Source: Acidobacterium sp. S8
GTDB taxonomy: Bacteria; Acidobacteriota; Terriglobia; Terriglobales; Acidobacteriaceae
Length of the DNA stretch: 64,000 nt
NCBI RefSeq assembly: GCF_009765985.1
Contig: NZ_LMUM01000008.1
Span: forward strand, 1-64,000
Direction of reading: 5' to 3'
Position 1 is the stretch's first letter. The number at the start of each line of letters is the position of its first letter. The position numbers and the translations under genes were made by a program. This document shows positions 10,893-19,737 of the stretch, piece after piece. The notes below the pieces were generated by a model. The model was not told the DNA's origin and ran no database searches. It was given only the letters and a program-made list of their open reading frames with translations.

Positions 10893-11104
10893 TCCAAGGC
10901 AACGCACCTCTGACCTGATCGGTAATTCAGCAGCGGCAAAAGACCGCTCCTGCTTGTTGTACTTAGCTGTTTACCGGCTTCATACGAAATAAAGAGACCT
11001 GCTCTCTTTCTATCGCCTTCCCTAAGTCCCTCGGTGAAGGGACCGAGACGATATGAGGAGCGCCGAGTAAGAAACAGTTGTACGGCTTTTCGGGAGACCA
11101 CAAA
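10893..11104 (+). promoter_or_regulatory. Long structured 5' UTR with three hairpins
   Basis: Between the promoter and the receptor start lie three hairpins: AGCGG/CCGCT around 10930-10950 (extended by CAG/CTG with one mismatch), AAAGAGA (10991-10997)/TCTCTTT (11003-11009), and GTCCCT (11026-11031)/AGGGAC (11038-11043). None is followed by a T-run. They could stabilise the mRNA or control translation. No known riboswitch consensus is recognised. Confidence 0.35.
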
Positions 11105-14100
11105 ATGATGAAACGCATATGCAAGGCCCTTGCCTGCGGCTTGGGTGCTGTGCTGTTCGCATCCATTCCTCACACATCTTTTGCACAGGCCATCTACGGT
11201 TCCATTTATGGAACCGTGACTGACAACACCGGTGCCGTCGTTCCAAATGCGACCATAACCGTGACCGATGAAGCCAAAGGCACTTCCGTCACAGTAACAG
11301 CGAACGAATCGGGTTTATACAGAGCCGAACACCTCATCCCCGACCTCTACGAAGTGAAGGTGGAAGCGTCAGGATTCGCAACTTTCGACGCCCAGCATAT
11401 TCAGATCTATGCGGATACCTCTCCGAAAGTCGACGCGCAGTTGACAGTCGGTGGCTCGAGCCAGACCGTAACCGTCAACGCCGACTCTATTCCTGTGCTG
11501 AAGACAGACCGTGCCGACGTATCGACAGTTTTCAGCACACAGACTGTCTCAGACCTGCCGTTGGCAAATCGCAACTTCACCAGCCTTCAGCTGTTGCTGC
11601 CGGGCGCACAGGCACTCAGCTGGTCGCACGCCGCAGATGAAAACCCTCAGGGCAGCCAGCAGATCCAGATCGATGGACAAGCCTTTGGCGGCGTTGCATA
11701 TGAGCTGGACGGCACAGACAATCAGGATCCGATCCTTGGCATCATCGTCGTCAATCCTGCACTCGATGCTGTAACAGAAGCGAAAATCGCCACGCAGAAC
11801 TTCGACGCCGAGTTCGGCAAGGCTGTTTCGGCCGTAGTCACGGCGCAAACCAAATCAGGATCGAACAGCTTTCACGGAAGCGCCTTCGATTATCGCCAGA
11901 GCAACGCGAACCTGGCCCGCGATCCTTTTACGCAGTTCGCGCCAAATCCGGTCACAGGCGATTTTATCCCCGGCGGACTTTACAACCAGTTTGGCGGCTC
12001 CATTGGCGGACCTATCATCAAGGACCGTGTTTTCTTCTTCGGTGATTATCAAGGCGTTCGGCAGAAGCTCGGCAGTTCGGCAATCATGACCGTTCCGTCC
12101 GCACACCTGATCTCGACATGTCTCGGAGAAGCAGCTCCTTACGCCGGCGGTGTCCAAGGCTGCGATTTCAGCGAATATCAGGCGGCGCTCGCACCGGGAT
12201 CTAATTCCACGCAACCGCTTATCTATGACGCAAGTGGCACGCCTTATCCCAATAGCGTGATTCCCGCCGGTCAGCTTTCACAGCCGGCCCTTAACTTGTT
12301 GAAGTTGCTGCAGCCATATACCCCAAATTCCTCCGGTAACTTCAATGGGCTGCAAGCTAACTATGCCGGCAGCGGCACCGGAATCTTTAACAACGATCAG
12401 TGGGACGAGCGTGCGGATTGGCAGGCAAGCGGCAAAGTTCACGTCTTTGAACGCTTCAGCCGTTTCACCGACACCCTAAGTGGTGGAACGCTGTTCGGCC
12501 CCGCTGGGGGCGCAGGTTTCGGACTCAATGGTTTCGGCGGCACATCCACGGGCGCAAATGACAGTCTGGCAACAGGCGCCGATGTTGCTATCAGCCCAAG
12601 CCTGCTCACTGATTTCCGTCTCGGCTACTACCGCTATAACATCGTTACCGGCAAGTACGACCAGGGCGAGCCATTCGCACAGAATCTCGGCATCCCGGGT
12701 TTGAACTTCGGCGACCGGTTCACCTCCGGAGCGTCCGGCTTCAATATCACCGACGTGGGATCGACAGCGGGCAACTTCAACCAGAATCCCAGCAACCCGC
12801 AGAGTCAGGGCGCGCAATATGGATCTGGTCTAAACATCACACGCTGCAACTGCCCCACGACCGAAAAAGAAGATCAGTTCCAGGGCGTGAATAACTGGAC
12901 GAAACTCTTCGGCAACCACTCACTCAAAATGGGTGCAGACTTCCGTTATGCCCGCAATCTCCGTGTTCCGAGCGACACCGATCGCGCCGGACTTCTCGGC
13001 TTCGGCAACGGTCCTACTTCCAATAACGGCAGCGGCGGCCTGGGCTTTGCCACCTTCGTTCTTGGCGATGTAACAGCCTTCGGACGGTACATTCAAAACG
13101 GCGATATTCCGGGATCATTGAACGCTAAAGAATTCCAGAAACGTCTCTTCTTCTACGGTCAGGACACCTGGCGCGCGTCGAGCAAACTCACAATCAACTA
13201 TGGATTGCGCTGGGAGCTATATTTCCCGGAAACGGTGAACGGTCCAGCTCACGGCGGTCTGATGCAGCTGAACGATGGCTTTCTTCGTGTCGGGGATGTG
13301 GGTGGCGTCGCGAGCAATATGAATTGGGACCCTTCCTGGAAGGCATTATCTCCGCGCATTGGACTCGCTTACCAGCTTGATCCTAAGACAGTCCTTCGCG
13401 CTGGATATGGCCGCAGCTTCGACCTTGGCGTCTTCGGCTCCATCTTTGGACATACCGTCACACAGAACCTCCCAGTTCTGGCAAACCAAAGCGTAAATGC
13501 GACTGGCGGACTAAAATCGGCAGCATTCACTCTTTCGCAGGGACCGCCAGCCTACGCCTTCCCGGCTATCCCCTCTTCTGGCCTGCTGCCGGCGCCAGGT
13601 TACCTGGTAAGCCCCAAGGCTCGGCCCAATCCGTTACGACTGCCGACCATCGACGCGTGGAATTTCAGTATCCAGCGCTCCATTACGCCCACTCTATCCG
13701 CCACGGTCGCCTACGTAGCGAATAAAGGCACGCACACTCTCAGTGCCGGAGACGGAAACAGCACCAACCCAAACGAAGCTGGTATTTTCCTGCCCGCTCA
13801 ATACAGTCTGAATGGAAGCCCGCTGCACTATGATGGCAGCGCCTCCTCCGGCGTTTCGGCAGATGGCGCAACCAGCAACAGCACCTTATTAACCCGCTAT
13901 TACGCGGGATCACTGGCAGCCTGCCAGGATGCCACTTATATAGCTCAACTGCAGGCTTATCAGGCTGCCAACCCTGGAGCATTTCCAACCGCCGTTCAAC
14001 CTGGACAATGCGGATGGACAAACGGAATCCAATACAACGGAGACGACCAGGACACTCACTTCAATGCTCTGCAGGTGACGATCGATAAACAATTCGGCCG

Positions 14101-14803
14101 CGGCCTGCAGTTCAACGCCAATTACGCATGGCAGCGCGCTTACAACTGGAACTCCAGCTTCGTGACGTGGGATCGTTCGGCTGTGAAAGGCCGCGACGAT
14201 ACGCTCCGCGAGCAGCAGCTGGTCTTCTACGGTCTTTACCAGCTACCCTTTGGACGCAATCAACTCTTCGCTTCGCACGTAAGCGGATGGGCGGATGCGA
14301 TCATCGGCGGCTGGCAACTCAGTCCTATCCTGACCCTGTCTACAGGTCTTCCGTATACGCTCACCTACTCTGAATGCGGAAGTAACGTCCCAGGCGACGC
14401 GCCATGCTATCCGAATGGTAAAGGTGAATACTTTCAGACTCACCTGCAGAGTTACGATCCTGTGGCTCACAATCGCAAGTTCTTTGACCCCATCGTTCTC
14501 GGCCAAAATGGAATTACCAATCCAGGCCTGGATACGATCGGCAACATGGGCCGGAACAGCAAATTCGGACCCGGCTACTTCGGCACAGATATGGCTCTTC
14601 AGAAGAACTTCCCGATTCATGAGAGCCTCTTCGCGCAATTCCGCATTGACGCTTATAACGTCTTCAACCACATCAACGCAGGCTACAACGCAGGTCAAAC
14701 GGTTCCCGTGGACTCTGGAACGCAATACATCACCCAGGGCCAGGGCGTAGGCGGTTCTTCTACTCCGCGTAAGCTGCAACTCTCGGCTCGCATTCAGTTC
14801 TAG
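11105..14803 (+). CDS. Oar-like TonB-dependent receptor with carboxypeptidase-regulatory-like domain
   Basis: A 1232-aa outer membrane protein. A signal peptide ends near HTSFAQA. Next comes a CarboxypepD_reg-like beta-sandwich ('GSIYGTVTDNTGAVVPNATITVTDEA', core GTVTDNTGAVVPNA). It is followed by a TonB plug region with 'LPLANRNFTSLQLLLPGAQ' and a long beta-barrel ending in the aromatic terminus ARIQF. Such giant receptors are expanded in Acidobacteriota and probably import oligosaccharides or other large substrates. An open frame begins at TTG 11078, but ATG 11105 (followed by a second ATG) is preceded by GGGAGA at a good distance and starts the signal peptide. A strong terminator follows directly. 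Confidence 0.9.
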   Translation: MMKRICKALACGLGAVLFASIPHTSFAQAIYGSIYGTVTDNTGAVVPNATITVTDEAKGTSVTVTANESGLYRAEHLIPDLYEVKVEASGFATFDAQHIQIYADTSPKVDAQLTVGGSSQTVTVNADSIPVLKTDRADVSTVFSTQTVSDLPLANRNFTSLQLLLPGAQALSWSHAADENPQGSQQIQIDGQAFGGVAYELDGTDNQDPILGIIVVNPALDAVTEAKIATQNFDAEFGKAVSAVVTAQTKSGSNSFHGSAFDYRQSNANLARDPFTQFAPNPVTGDFIPGGLYNQFGGSIGGPIIKDRVFFFGDYQGVRQKLGSSAIMTVPSAHLISTCLGEAAPYAGGVQGCDFSEYQAALAPGSNSTQPLIYDASGTPYPNSVIPAGQLSQPALNLLKLLQPYTPNSSGNFNGLQANYAGSGTGIFNNDQWDERADWQASGKVHVFERFSRFTDTLSGGTLFGPAGGAGFGLNGFGGTSTGANDSLATGADVAISPSLLTDFRLGYYRYNIVTGKYDQGEPFAQNLGIPGLNFGDRFTSGASGFNITDVGSTAGNFNQNPSNPQSQGAQYGSGLNITRCNCPTTEKEDQFQGVNNWTKLFGNHSLKMGADFRYARNLRVPSDTDRAGLLGFGNGPTSNNGSGGLGFATFVLGDVTAFGRYIQNGDIPGSLNAKEFQKRLFFYGQDTWRASSKLTINYGLRWELYFPETVNGPAHGGLMQLNDGFLRVGDVGGVASNMNWDPSWKALSPRIGLAYQLDPKTVLRAGYGRSFDLGVFGSIFGHTVTQNLPVLANQSVNATGGLKSAAFTLSQGPPAYAFPAIPSSGLLPAPGYLVSPKARPNPLRLPTIDAWNFSIQRSITPTLSATVAYVANKGTHTLSAGDGNSTNPNEAGIFLPAQYSLNGSPLHYDGSASSGVSADGATSNSTLLTRYYAGSLAACQDATYIAQLQAYQAANPGAFPTAVQPGQCGWTNGIQYNGDDQDTHFNALQVTIDKQFGRGLQFNANYAWQRAYNWNSSFVTWDRSAVKGRDDTLREQQLVFYGLYQLPFGRNQLFASHVSGWADAIIGGWQLSPILTLSTGLPYTLTYSECGSNVPGDAPCYPNGKGEYFQTHLQSYDPVAHNRKFFDPIVLGQNGITNPGLDTIGNMGRNSKFGPGYFGTDMALQKNFPIHESLFAQFRIDAYNVFNHINAGYNAGQTVPVDSGTQYITQGQGVGGSSTPRKLQLSARIQF

Positions 14804-14820
14804 CGGGTTTGCAAGTACCG

Positions 14821-14851
14821 AAAGAAGGGGAGCAGATTGCTCCCCTTCTTT
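14821..14851 (+). terminator. Rho-independent-like terminator after TonB receptor
   Basis: A perfect 14-bp stem (14821-14834 with 14838-14851, key bases GGGGAGCA/TGCTCCCC) and a 3-base loop begin 18 bases after the receptor stop. The 3' arm ends CTTCTTTCTT, a weak T-rich tail. It separates the receptor from the downstream TPR operon, but some read-through is possible. Confidence 0.7.
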
Positions 14852-14880
14852 CTTGCGGTACACTTTCCGCATATCAGTCT

Positions 14881-15900
14881 ATGGATAAGTTTTCTCTTCT
14901 GTGTTTTCTCATCCTCTGTGCTTCGCAGATGGGAGCACAGACTACGGTCACACCAGACAGCCTGAACCATGCGCAGGAGCTGCTTTCGCAGGGCAAATTG
15001 GATCAATCTCTGGCCGTATTGAATTCCCTTGCGAGCCATGACCCGGAACCGGCAGGAACGGAGCGCATGCGCGGTTTCATCTATTATCAGCAGAACAATT
15101 TTGCCGAGGCAGATACAGCTTTTGCCAAAGCCCTCACGCAAAATCCAAACGACACAGAAGCTATGCAGCTTCGCGGGGTAACCCTTTTCCGCATGGGCCG
15201 CGCCGCGCAGGCCATACCACTGCTTGAGCAGGCACACGCATCTGTAGCGACGGTCAACATTGATCCAAATTATGTGCTCGCAGTCTCCTACCTTCAGGTA
15301 AAGCGTTACGACGACGCCCGCCGCTCTTTCGCAGCGCAATATGATTTCAACCCTGATTCAGCGCCTGCCTATCTGCTCGCGGCGCGCATGTGTTTTCACC
15401 AGGAATATCTGCCGCCCGCTGAAGAATTCGCCAACAAAGCTCTGGCTTTGAACCACTCGCTTCCACTAGCCCATCTGCTCCTGGGAGAGATCATGCTGGC
15501 AAAAGGAGACTCAGCAAATTCCATCGCCGAATTCAAAAAAGAGCAGGAGATCGACCCTCTGAATGGTGAAATATACGATCGCCTCGGCGATGCGTATATC
15601 CGCAACGGGCAATATGATGAGGCACAGCACGCTCTCAATCGCGCCGTATTGCTGGAGCCCAATGCAACCGGCCCCTATATTCTGCTCGGCAAGGTTCTTC
15701 TTAATCAGCAGAATCCAGTCATGGCCGGCATGTACCTTGAACGCGCATTGCATATGGACCCTGCCAACTACATTCCGCATGCTCTTCTCGCTCAGGTCTA
15801 TCGACTAGAGGGCCGCAAAGAAGATGCCGCGCATGAATTTCAGATCGCAGAAAAACTGCAGTCTGCCAGCCCTGCTACACCTGCCGCGCCAGATAAATAA
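14881..15900 (+). CDS. Secreted TPR protein
   Basis: 339 aa from the ATG at 14881. A frame open from 14809 would read through the terminator hairpin and is rejected as start. A signal peptide (MDKFSLLCFLILCASQMGAQ) precedes about eight tetratricopeptide repeats, for example 'EPAGTERMRGFIYYQQNNFA' and 'NGEIYDRLGDAYIRNGQYDE'. Predicted to be a periplasmic protein-interaction scaffold. It ends exactly one base before the next TPR gene, so the two are translationally linked. No catalytic domain is visible. It resembles the TPR partners that often flank CRTAC1 genes in Acidobacteriota. Confidence 0.85.
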   Translation: MDKFSLLCFLILCASQMGAQTTVTPDSLNHAQELLSQGKLDQSLAVLNSLASHDPEPAGTERMRGFIYYQQNNFAEADTAFAKALTQNPNDTEAMQLRGVTLFRMGRAAQAIPLLEQAHASVATVNIDPNYVLAVSYLQVKRYDDARRSFAAQYDFNPDSAPAYLLAARMCFHQEYLPPAEEFANKALALNHSLPLAHLLLGEIMLAKGDSANSIAEFKKEQEIDPLNGEIYDRLGDAYIRNGQYDEAQHALNRAVLLEPNATGPYILLGKVLLNQQNPVMAGMYLERALHMDPANYIPHALLAQVYRLEGRKEDAAHEFQIAEKLQSASPATPAAPDK

Positions 15901-17655
15901 ATGCTGCGACGTGACCTCTCCATCCTCTACGCTCTTGTTTCTGTCTTCACCGGCAGCGTATTGGCGCAGCAGAATCCCAGTCGCATGCAGCAGGCCGATG
16001 CAGCCTTTCGCGCCGGATATGCCGCCGCAACCAGCGGCAATCTTGAGAAAGCGAGAGAGCAGTTTCAGCTTGTCGTACAGCTCGCACCGCAAATCGAAGA
16101 AGGACACAGCGCATTGGGTAGCGTGCTTTATCAACAACGTGATTACTCCGCATCCATACGTGAGCTCGAAAAAGCGTTAAGCATCAAGCCTTCAGATATA
16201 CCCGCACAGGAAAATCTGGCCTTTGCCTACTGCCAGACGGGCGCGTATCAAAAAGCGCTGCTGCTCTTTGACAGTCTTGAAAAAAATAGCGCCAACCCGG
16301 CGTCTGCTGACGTACTGGCGGCTCACGCACGCGCTCTTGCCGCAACTGGCCAGCTGCCCCTCGCCATTACCAAAATGCAGGCCGCCATCGCTGCTTCACC
16401 GCAAAACGCCCCGCTCTACGATCAGCTTGGCTCACTCTATGCCCAGGCGCAGAACTCAACCTCTGCTCAAGATGCCTTTAGCCGCGCGCTTCAATTGGAT
16501 CCTAGTCTTGCCTCAGCCCATCTTCACTTGGGAATCATTTTTTCCAGCGAGCAGCAAACATCCGAAGCACTGCGAGAGCTGACGACGGCCGCGCAACTGG
16601 CTCCCAAAGATGCCACTACGCAGCTTGAGCTAGGAAAAGCTCTGGCAGCAGCGAATCAGGACAATGAGGCAATGCCACATTTCAAAGAGGCGCTTGCCTT
16701 TGATCCGACTCTCATCGAAGCCACCGAGCAGCTGGCCATGGCTCTGCAACGCGAAGGCCAGGAACAAGAATCGATTCCGCTCTTCGAGAAAGTCGTCACC
16801 ACGCAGCCACAAAATGCCTCTGCCCTTACCAATCTCGGATTGGCCCTCGTGCAGACTGGAAAATCGAAAGAAGCACTTCCCTACTACCAGCGCGCCCTCG
16901 CAGTGACCCCGAAAGATCCCACTGCACATCAGGATTTAGGTGTCGCTTACTTACAGGCAAGCGATATCGATGATGCCATCCGCGAATTTCAAACCGGTCT
17001 CACGCTGGCTCCCGACAGCCCGCAGCTTCATTACAATCTCGGCCTCGCCTACAAGCTTAAAGACGATCTGCCACATGCCATCAGCGAACTGGAAACAGCA
17101 GCGAAACTCGATCCCACATCACCCGATCCGCCCTATACCCTCGGCATCCTCTATATGCAGCAGGGAAGCTTTGATCAGTCTGCTGCTCAACTCCGTAAAG
17201 CTTTGGAACTGCGCCCTCAGAACGGCGATGGCTGGGCCACACTGGGCAGTGTCTACAAGCAACAGGCAAAGTACGATGACGCAGCCATAGCACTGCGCAA
17301 AGCCGTCGAACTATTACCAAATCAGCCCGGACCGCACATCACACTGGCCAGCGTATTGCAGGAACAAGGCAAGAAAGATGAAGCAGCAGCGGAGCGCAGG
17401 GCGGCAGCTGATCTGACCCGAGTCGCTGTCAATCGCCAGCGCGCAACCTTCGCCACCAATACCGGCAACTCTTTACTCCAAAAAGGTGATATCACTGGAG
17501 CCATCGCGCGCTACCAGGAAGCCATCAGCAGCGATGCAGCCTACGCCGACGCCCACCGTCAACTGGCCGCAGCCTACGAACGCCAGGGCCGCGCGGAAGA
17601 CGCAAAAGCAGAAAACTCCAAGGCCGCAGCATTGGCTTCGCCTGCTCATCCCTAG
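15901..17655 (+). CDS. Secreted TPR-repeat protein
   Basis: 584 aa with a signal peptide ending VLAQQ, then roughly 14-15 TPR units covering almost the whole length (for example 'AHLHLGIIFSSEQQTSEALR', 'GWATLGSVYKQQAKYDDAAI'). Its ATG directly abuts the stop of the upstream TPR gene. Likely a periplasmic or outer-membrane-associated scaffold. The very regular repeat pattern and lack of any other domain suggest a binding role. The next gene starts 22 bases downstream. Confidence 0.85.
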   Translation: MLRRDLSILYALVSVFTGSVLAQQNPSRMQQADAAFRAGYAAATSGNLEKAREQFQLVVQLAPQIEEGHSALGSVLYQQRDYSASIRELEKALSIKPSDIPAQENLAFAYCQTGAYQKALLLFDSLEKNSANPASADVLAAHARALAATGQLPLAITKMQAAIAASPQNAPLYDQLGSLYAQAQNSTSAQDAFSRALQLDPSLASAHLHLGIIFSSEQQTSEALRELTTAAQLAPKDATTQLELGKALAAANQDNEAMPHFKEALAFDPTLIEATEQLAMALQREGQEQESIPLFEKVVTTQPQNASALTNLGLALVQTGKSKEALPYYQRALAVTPKDPTAHQDLGVAYLQASDIDDAIREFQTGLTLAPDSPQLHYNLGLAYKLKDDLPHAISELETAAKLDPTSPDPPYTLGILYMQQGSFDQSAAQLRKALELRPQNGDGWATLGSVYKQQAKYDDAAIALRKAVELLPNQPGPHITLASVLQEQGKKDEAAAERRAAADLTRVAVNRQRATFATNTGNSLLQKGDITGAIARYQEAISSDAAYADAHRQLAAAYERQGRAEDAKAENSKAAALASPAHP

Positions 17656-17677
17656 CGGTGTATTCTCAATCTTTCCG

Positions 17678-19540
17678 ATGAATCGTCGCCGCTTTCTTCA
17701 ATCTCTCAGCCGCACCGCGCTCGTTTTGCCGTTCTCTGACGTGCTGCAGTTGGCGACGCCACCATGGAAGCGCACCCCTCTGATGCAGCAAGCCCAGAGC
17801 GGCATGGAGCGCTCCTACGAAGCCAAACAAGTTCCGCCACCACCCGGACCGCACTCCCCCATCGAAGCCACACCTCTCGGCGTGCAGTTCATCGATGTCG
17901 CAACCCAGTCCGGCCTCAACTCTAAAACCATCTACGGAGGAGAAGGCAAAAATAAATACCTCCTCGAAACCACTGGCTGCGGCGTCGCCTTTTACGACTA
18001 CGACAACGACGGCTGGCTCGACATTTTCCTCGTCAATGGCTGGCGGCTGGAAGGCTTCGCCAAAGGACAGGAGCCAACCTGTCATCTCTTCAGAAACAAT
18101 CGCGACGGAACCTTTACCGACGTTACCGCAAAAGCTGGCCTCGCCCGCAGCGGCTGGGGACAAGGCTGCTGCATCGGCGACTACAACAACGATGGCCACG
18201 ACGATCTTTTCGTCACTTACTATGGCCAAAATGCCCTCTTTCATAACAACGGTGACGGTACCTTCACCGATGTCTCCGCAAAAGCCGGGCTGATGCAAAG
18301 TAAGCAACGCTGGAATTCAGGCTGTGCCTTCCTCGATTACGACCGCGACGGACATCTCGACCTCTTCGTCGCTAACTACATCGATCTCGATTTGAAGACT
18401 GCGCCCACGCCGGAATCCGGTCCATGCACTTACAAAGGCATTCTCGTCGCATGCGGCCCTCCCGGCCTTGCACCGGGAAAGAACATTCTCTATCACAACA
18501 ACGGCAACGGAACCTTCACCGACGTCTCAGAGAAATCCGGCATTTGGACGACGACTGGCAATTACGCTCTCGGCGTCGCTGTCGCCGATCTCGACAACGA
18601 CGGCTGGCCGGATATCTACGTCGCTAACGATTCCACCTCGGCGACTCTCTACCAGAACCAGAAGGACGGCACCTTCAGAGACATCGGCATCGAGGCGGGT
18701 GCCGCCCTCTCGCCCGACGGCAAGCCGCAGGCCGGCATGGGCGTCACTATCGGTGACTACAATCGCGACGGCAACCTTGACGTCGCCAAGACCAACTTTG
18801 CCGGTGATACCGATTCCCTCTACAAAAACCTCGGAGACGGCAACTTTGAAGACGAAACCTATCTTTCCGGACTCGGCCTTAACACCCGCTATCTCGGATG
18901 GGGCATCGGCTTCTTCGATATGGATAACGACGGCTGGCTCGACCTGCTCGTCGCCAATGGTCACGTCTATCCCGAAGTCAGCACTTCCAAAACCGAAGCT
19001 CCTTACGCCGAACATAAATATCTCTACCGTAATCTGCGCAACGGACGCTATGAAGACGTCACCAGCAAAGGCGGATCGGGTATCACGGCCACTGTTCCCG
19101 CCCGTGGCTGCGCCTTCGGAGATTACGACAATGACGGCGACGTGGATGTGGTCGTCAATTGCGTCAATGTCCTCCCGCAACTTCTACGCTGCGATTCAGA
19201 GTGGAAGCGCAACTGGATCAAGGTAAAGGTCATCGGCACCAAATCCAATCGCACCGGCATTGGCGCACGCGTAAAGGTAGTAGCAAAAACCGTCCCAGAG
19301 GCCCAGCAACCGCTGCTTCAGGTCGACGAAGTACGCAGCGGAGGCAGCTACTACTCGCAGAATGACTTGCGTCTCCACTTCGGCCTCGATCAGGCAAAGA
19401 TTGTCGATCTTCTCGAGATCCGCTGGCCTTCCGGCCAGGTAGATACCTTCAAGAATTTAGAGGTAAATAGGCTCTATACGGTAGAAGAAGGCAGCAAAAT
19501 GCCCAAATCTGAGGTGCTGCAGGGCATCATAAAGGCCTGA
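17678..19540 (+). CDS. CRTAC1-family protein (FG-GAP/VCBS repeats, ASPIC/UnbV domain)
   Basis: 620 aa from ATG 17678, which begins a Tat-type signal (NRRRFLQSLSR). The body is a beta-propeller of calcium-binding FG-GAP/VCBS repeats, seen as recurring 'DYDNDGWLDIFLVN', 'DYNNDGHDDLFV', 'DLDNDGWPDIYVAN' and 'GDYDNDGDVDVVVN'. The C-terminus has the ASPIC/UnbV domain ('NRTGIGARVKVVAK' and 'GGSYYSQNDLRLHFGL'). Members are extracytoplasmic, with largely unknown functions. A frame open from 17486 overlaps the preceding gene and is not the start. It forms an operon with the two TPR genes. Confidence 0.88.
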   Translation: MNRRRFLQSLSRTALVLPFSDVLQLATPPWKRTPLMQQAQSGMERSYEAKQVPPPPGPHSPIEATPLGVQFIDVATQSGLNSKTIYGGEGKNKYLLETTGCGVAFYDYDNDGWLDIFLVNGWRLEGFAKGQEPTCHLFRNNRDGTFTDVTAKAGLARSGWGQGCCIGDYNNDGHDDLFVTYYGQNALFHNNGDGTFTDVSAKAGLMQSKQRWNSGCAFLDYDRDGHLDLFVANYIDLDLKTAPTPESGPCTYKGILVACGPPGLAPGKNILYHNNGNGTFTDVSEKSGIWTTTGNYALGVAVADLDNDGWPDIYVANDSTSATLYQNQKDGTFRDIGIEAGAALSPDGKPQAGMGVTIGDYNRDGNLDVAKTNFAGDTDSLYKNLGDGNFEDETYLSGLGLNTRYLGWGIGFFDMDNDGWLDLLVANGHVYPEVSTSKTEAPYAEHKYLYRNLRNGRYEDVTSKGGSGITATVPARGCAFGDYDNDGDVDVVVNCVNVLPQLLRCDSEWKRNWIKVKVIGTKSNRTGIGARVKVVAKTVPEAQQPLLQVDEVRSGGSYYSQNDLRLHFGLDQAKIVDLLEIRWPSGQVDTFKNLEVNRLYTVEEGSKMPKSEVLQGIIKA

Positions 19541-19563
19541 ATCGATCAATTTCGAGGCCTTTC

Positions 19564-19592
19564 TTGACTCACTCAGACCGAACCGATACCCT
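19564..19592 (+). promoter_or_regulatory. Promoter of the sulfite reductase leader
   Basis: TTGACT (19564-19569), a 17-base spacer and TACCCT (19587-19592). Transcription would start at about 19599-19600, that is at or one base before the ATG of the leader peptide. The promoter therefore lies upstream of the attenuator, and the terminator at 19698 falls inside this transcription unit. Confidence 0.55.
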
Positions 19593-19599
19593 TAAAGTG

Positions 19600-19662
19600 A
19601 TGATTCATTCCTCAATTCCGGTAATCTGTTGCGGGTGTTGTCCCGCTTTCGCCGGACTCTGA
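19600..19662 (+). CDS. Cys-rich leader peptide of a transcription attenuator
   Basis: A 20-codon ORF, ATG 19600 to TGA 19660-19662, with the core Ile-Cys-Cys-Gly-Cys-Cys-Pro encoded at 19624-19644 (TGT TGC GGG TGT TGT). Four Cys codons within five codons are very unlikely by chance, and the downstream gene makes sulfide for cysteine synthesis. The stop codon lies within the RNA segment that can pair with either of two partners (see the attenuator entry). The predicted transcription start leaves almost no 5' UTR, so the peptide may be translated from a leaderless mRNA. It is far too short for ordinary gene finders. Confidence 0.75.
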   Translation: MIHSSIPVICCGCCPAFAGL

Positions 19663-19737
19663 GTGAATGATCCTTTAACGACCAGATTCACAAAGAGCCC
19701 GCGTATCAGCCCAGCCTGATGACGCGGGTTTTTTATT
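19602..19737 (+). promoter_or_regulatory. Cysteine-responsive attenuator (1:2, 2:3 and 3:4 pairings)
   Basis: Three alternative pairings are visible. 1:2 is 602-613 with 661-672 (GAT-CATTC-CTC / GAG-GAATG-ATC, with small bulges), plus CCGG 618-621 with CCGG 652-655 and GCGGG 631-635 with CCCGC 642-646 (all 19-kb coordinates, add 19000). 2:3, the antiterminator, is GGC-like 653-655 with 699-701, CTCT 657-660 with AGAG 694-697 and GTGAAT 663-668 with ATTCAC 686-691. 3:4 is the terminator at 698-728. A ribosome stalled on the Cys codons (627-641) would mask segment 1 and free segment 2 for the antiterminator. A ribosome reaching the stop at 660 would cover segment 2 and allow termination. Confidence 0.7.
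19698..19737 (+). terminator. Attenuator terminator hairpin
   Basis: CCCGCGTATCAG (19698-19709) pairs with CTGAT-G-ACGCGGG (19716-19728) with a single bulged G and a 6-base loop, followed by TTTTTTATTT. It ends about 22 bases before the sulfite reductase start and lies downstream of that gene's own promoter. It thus serves as an attenuator and not only as the end of the CRTAC1 operon. Confidence 0.8.

Noticed and set aside
11078-11104. TTG start for the large TonB receptor
   Set aside because: It adds nine residues before the signal peptide, whereas ATG 11105 has a ribosome binding site.
19599-19680. Known riboswitch (SAM, cobalamin, NasR-type dual hairpin)
   Set aside because: None of the conserved cores is present, and the hexaloop lacks the A1/G4 expected for ANTAR targets. 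The Cys-rich ORF explains the structure better.
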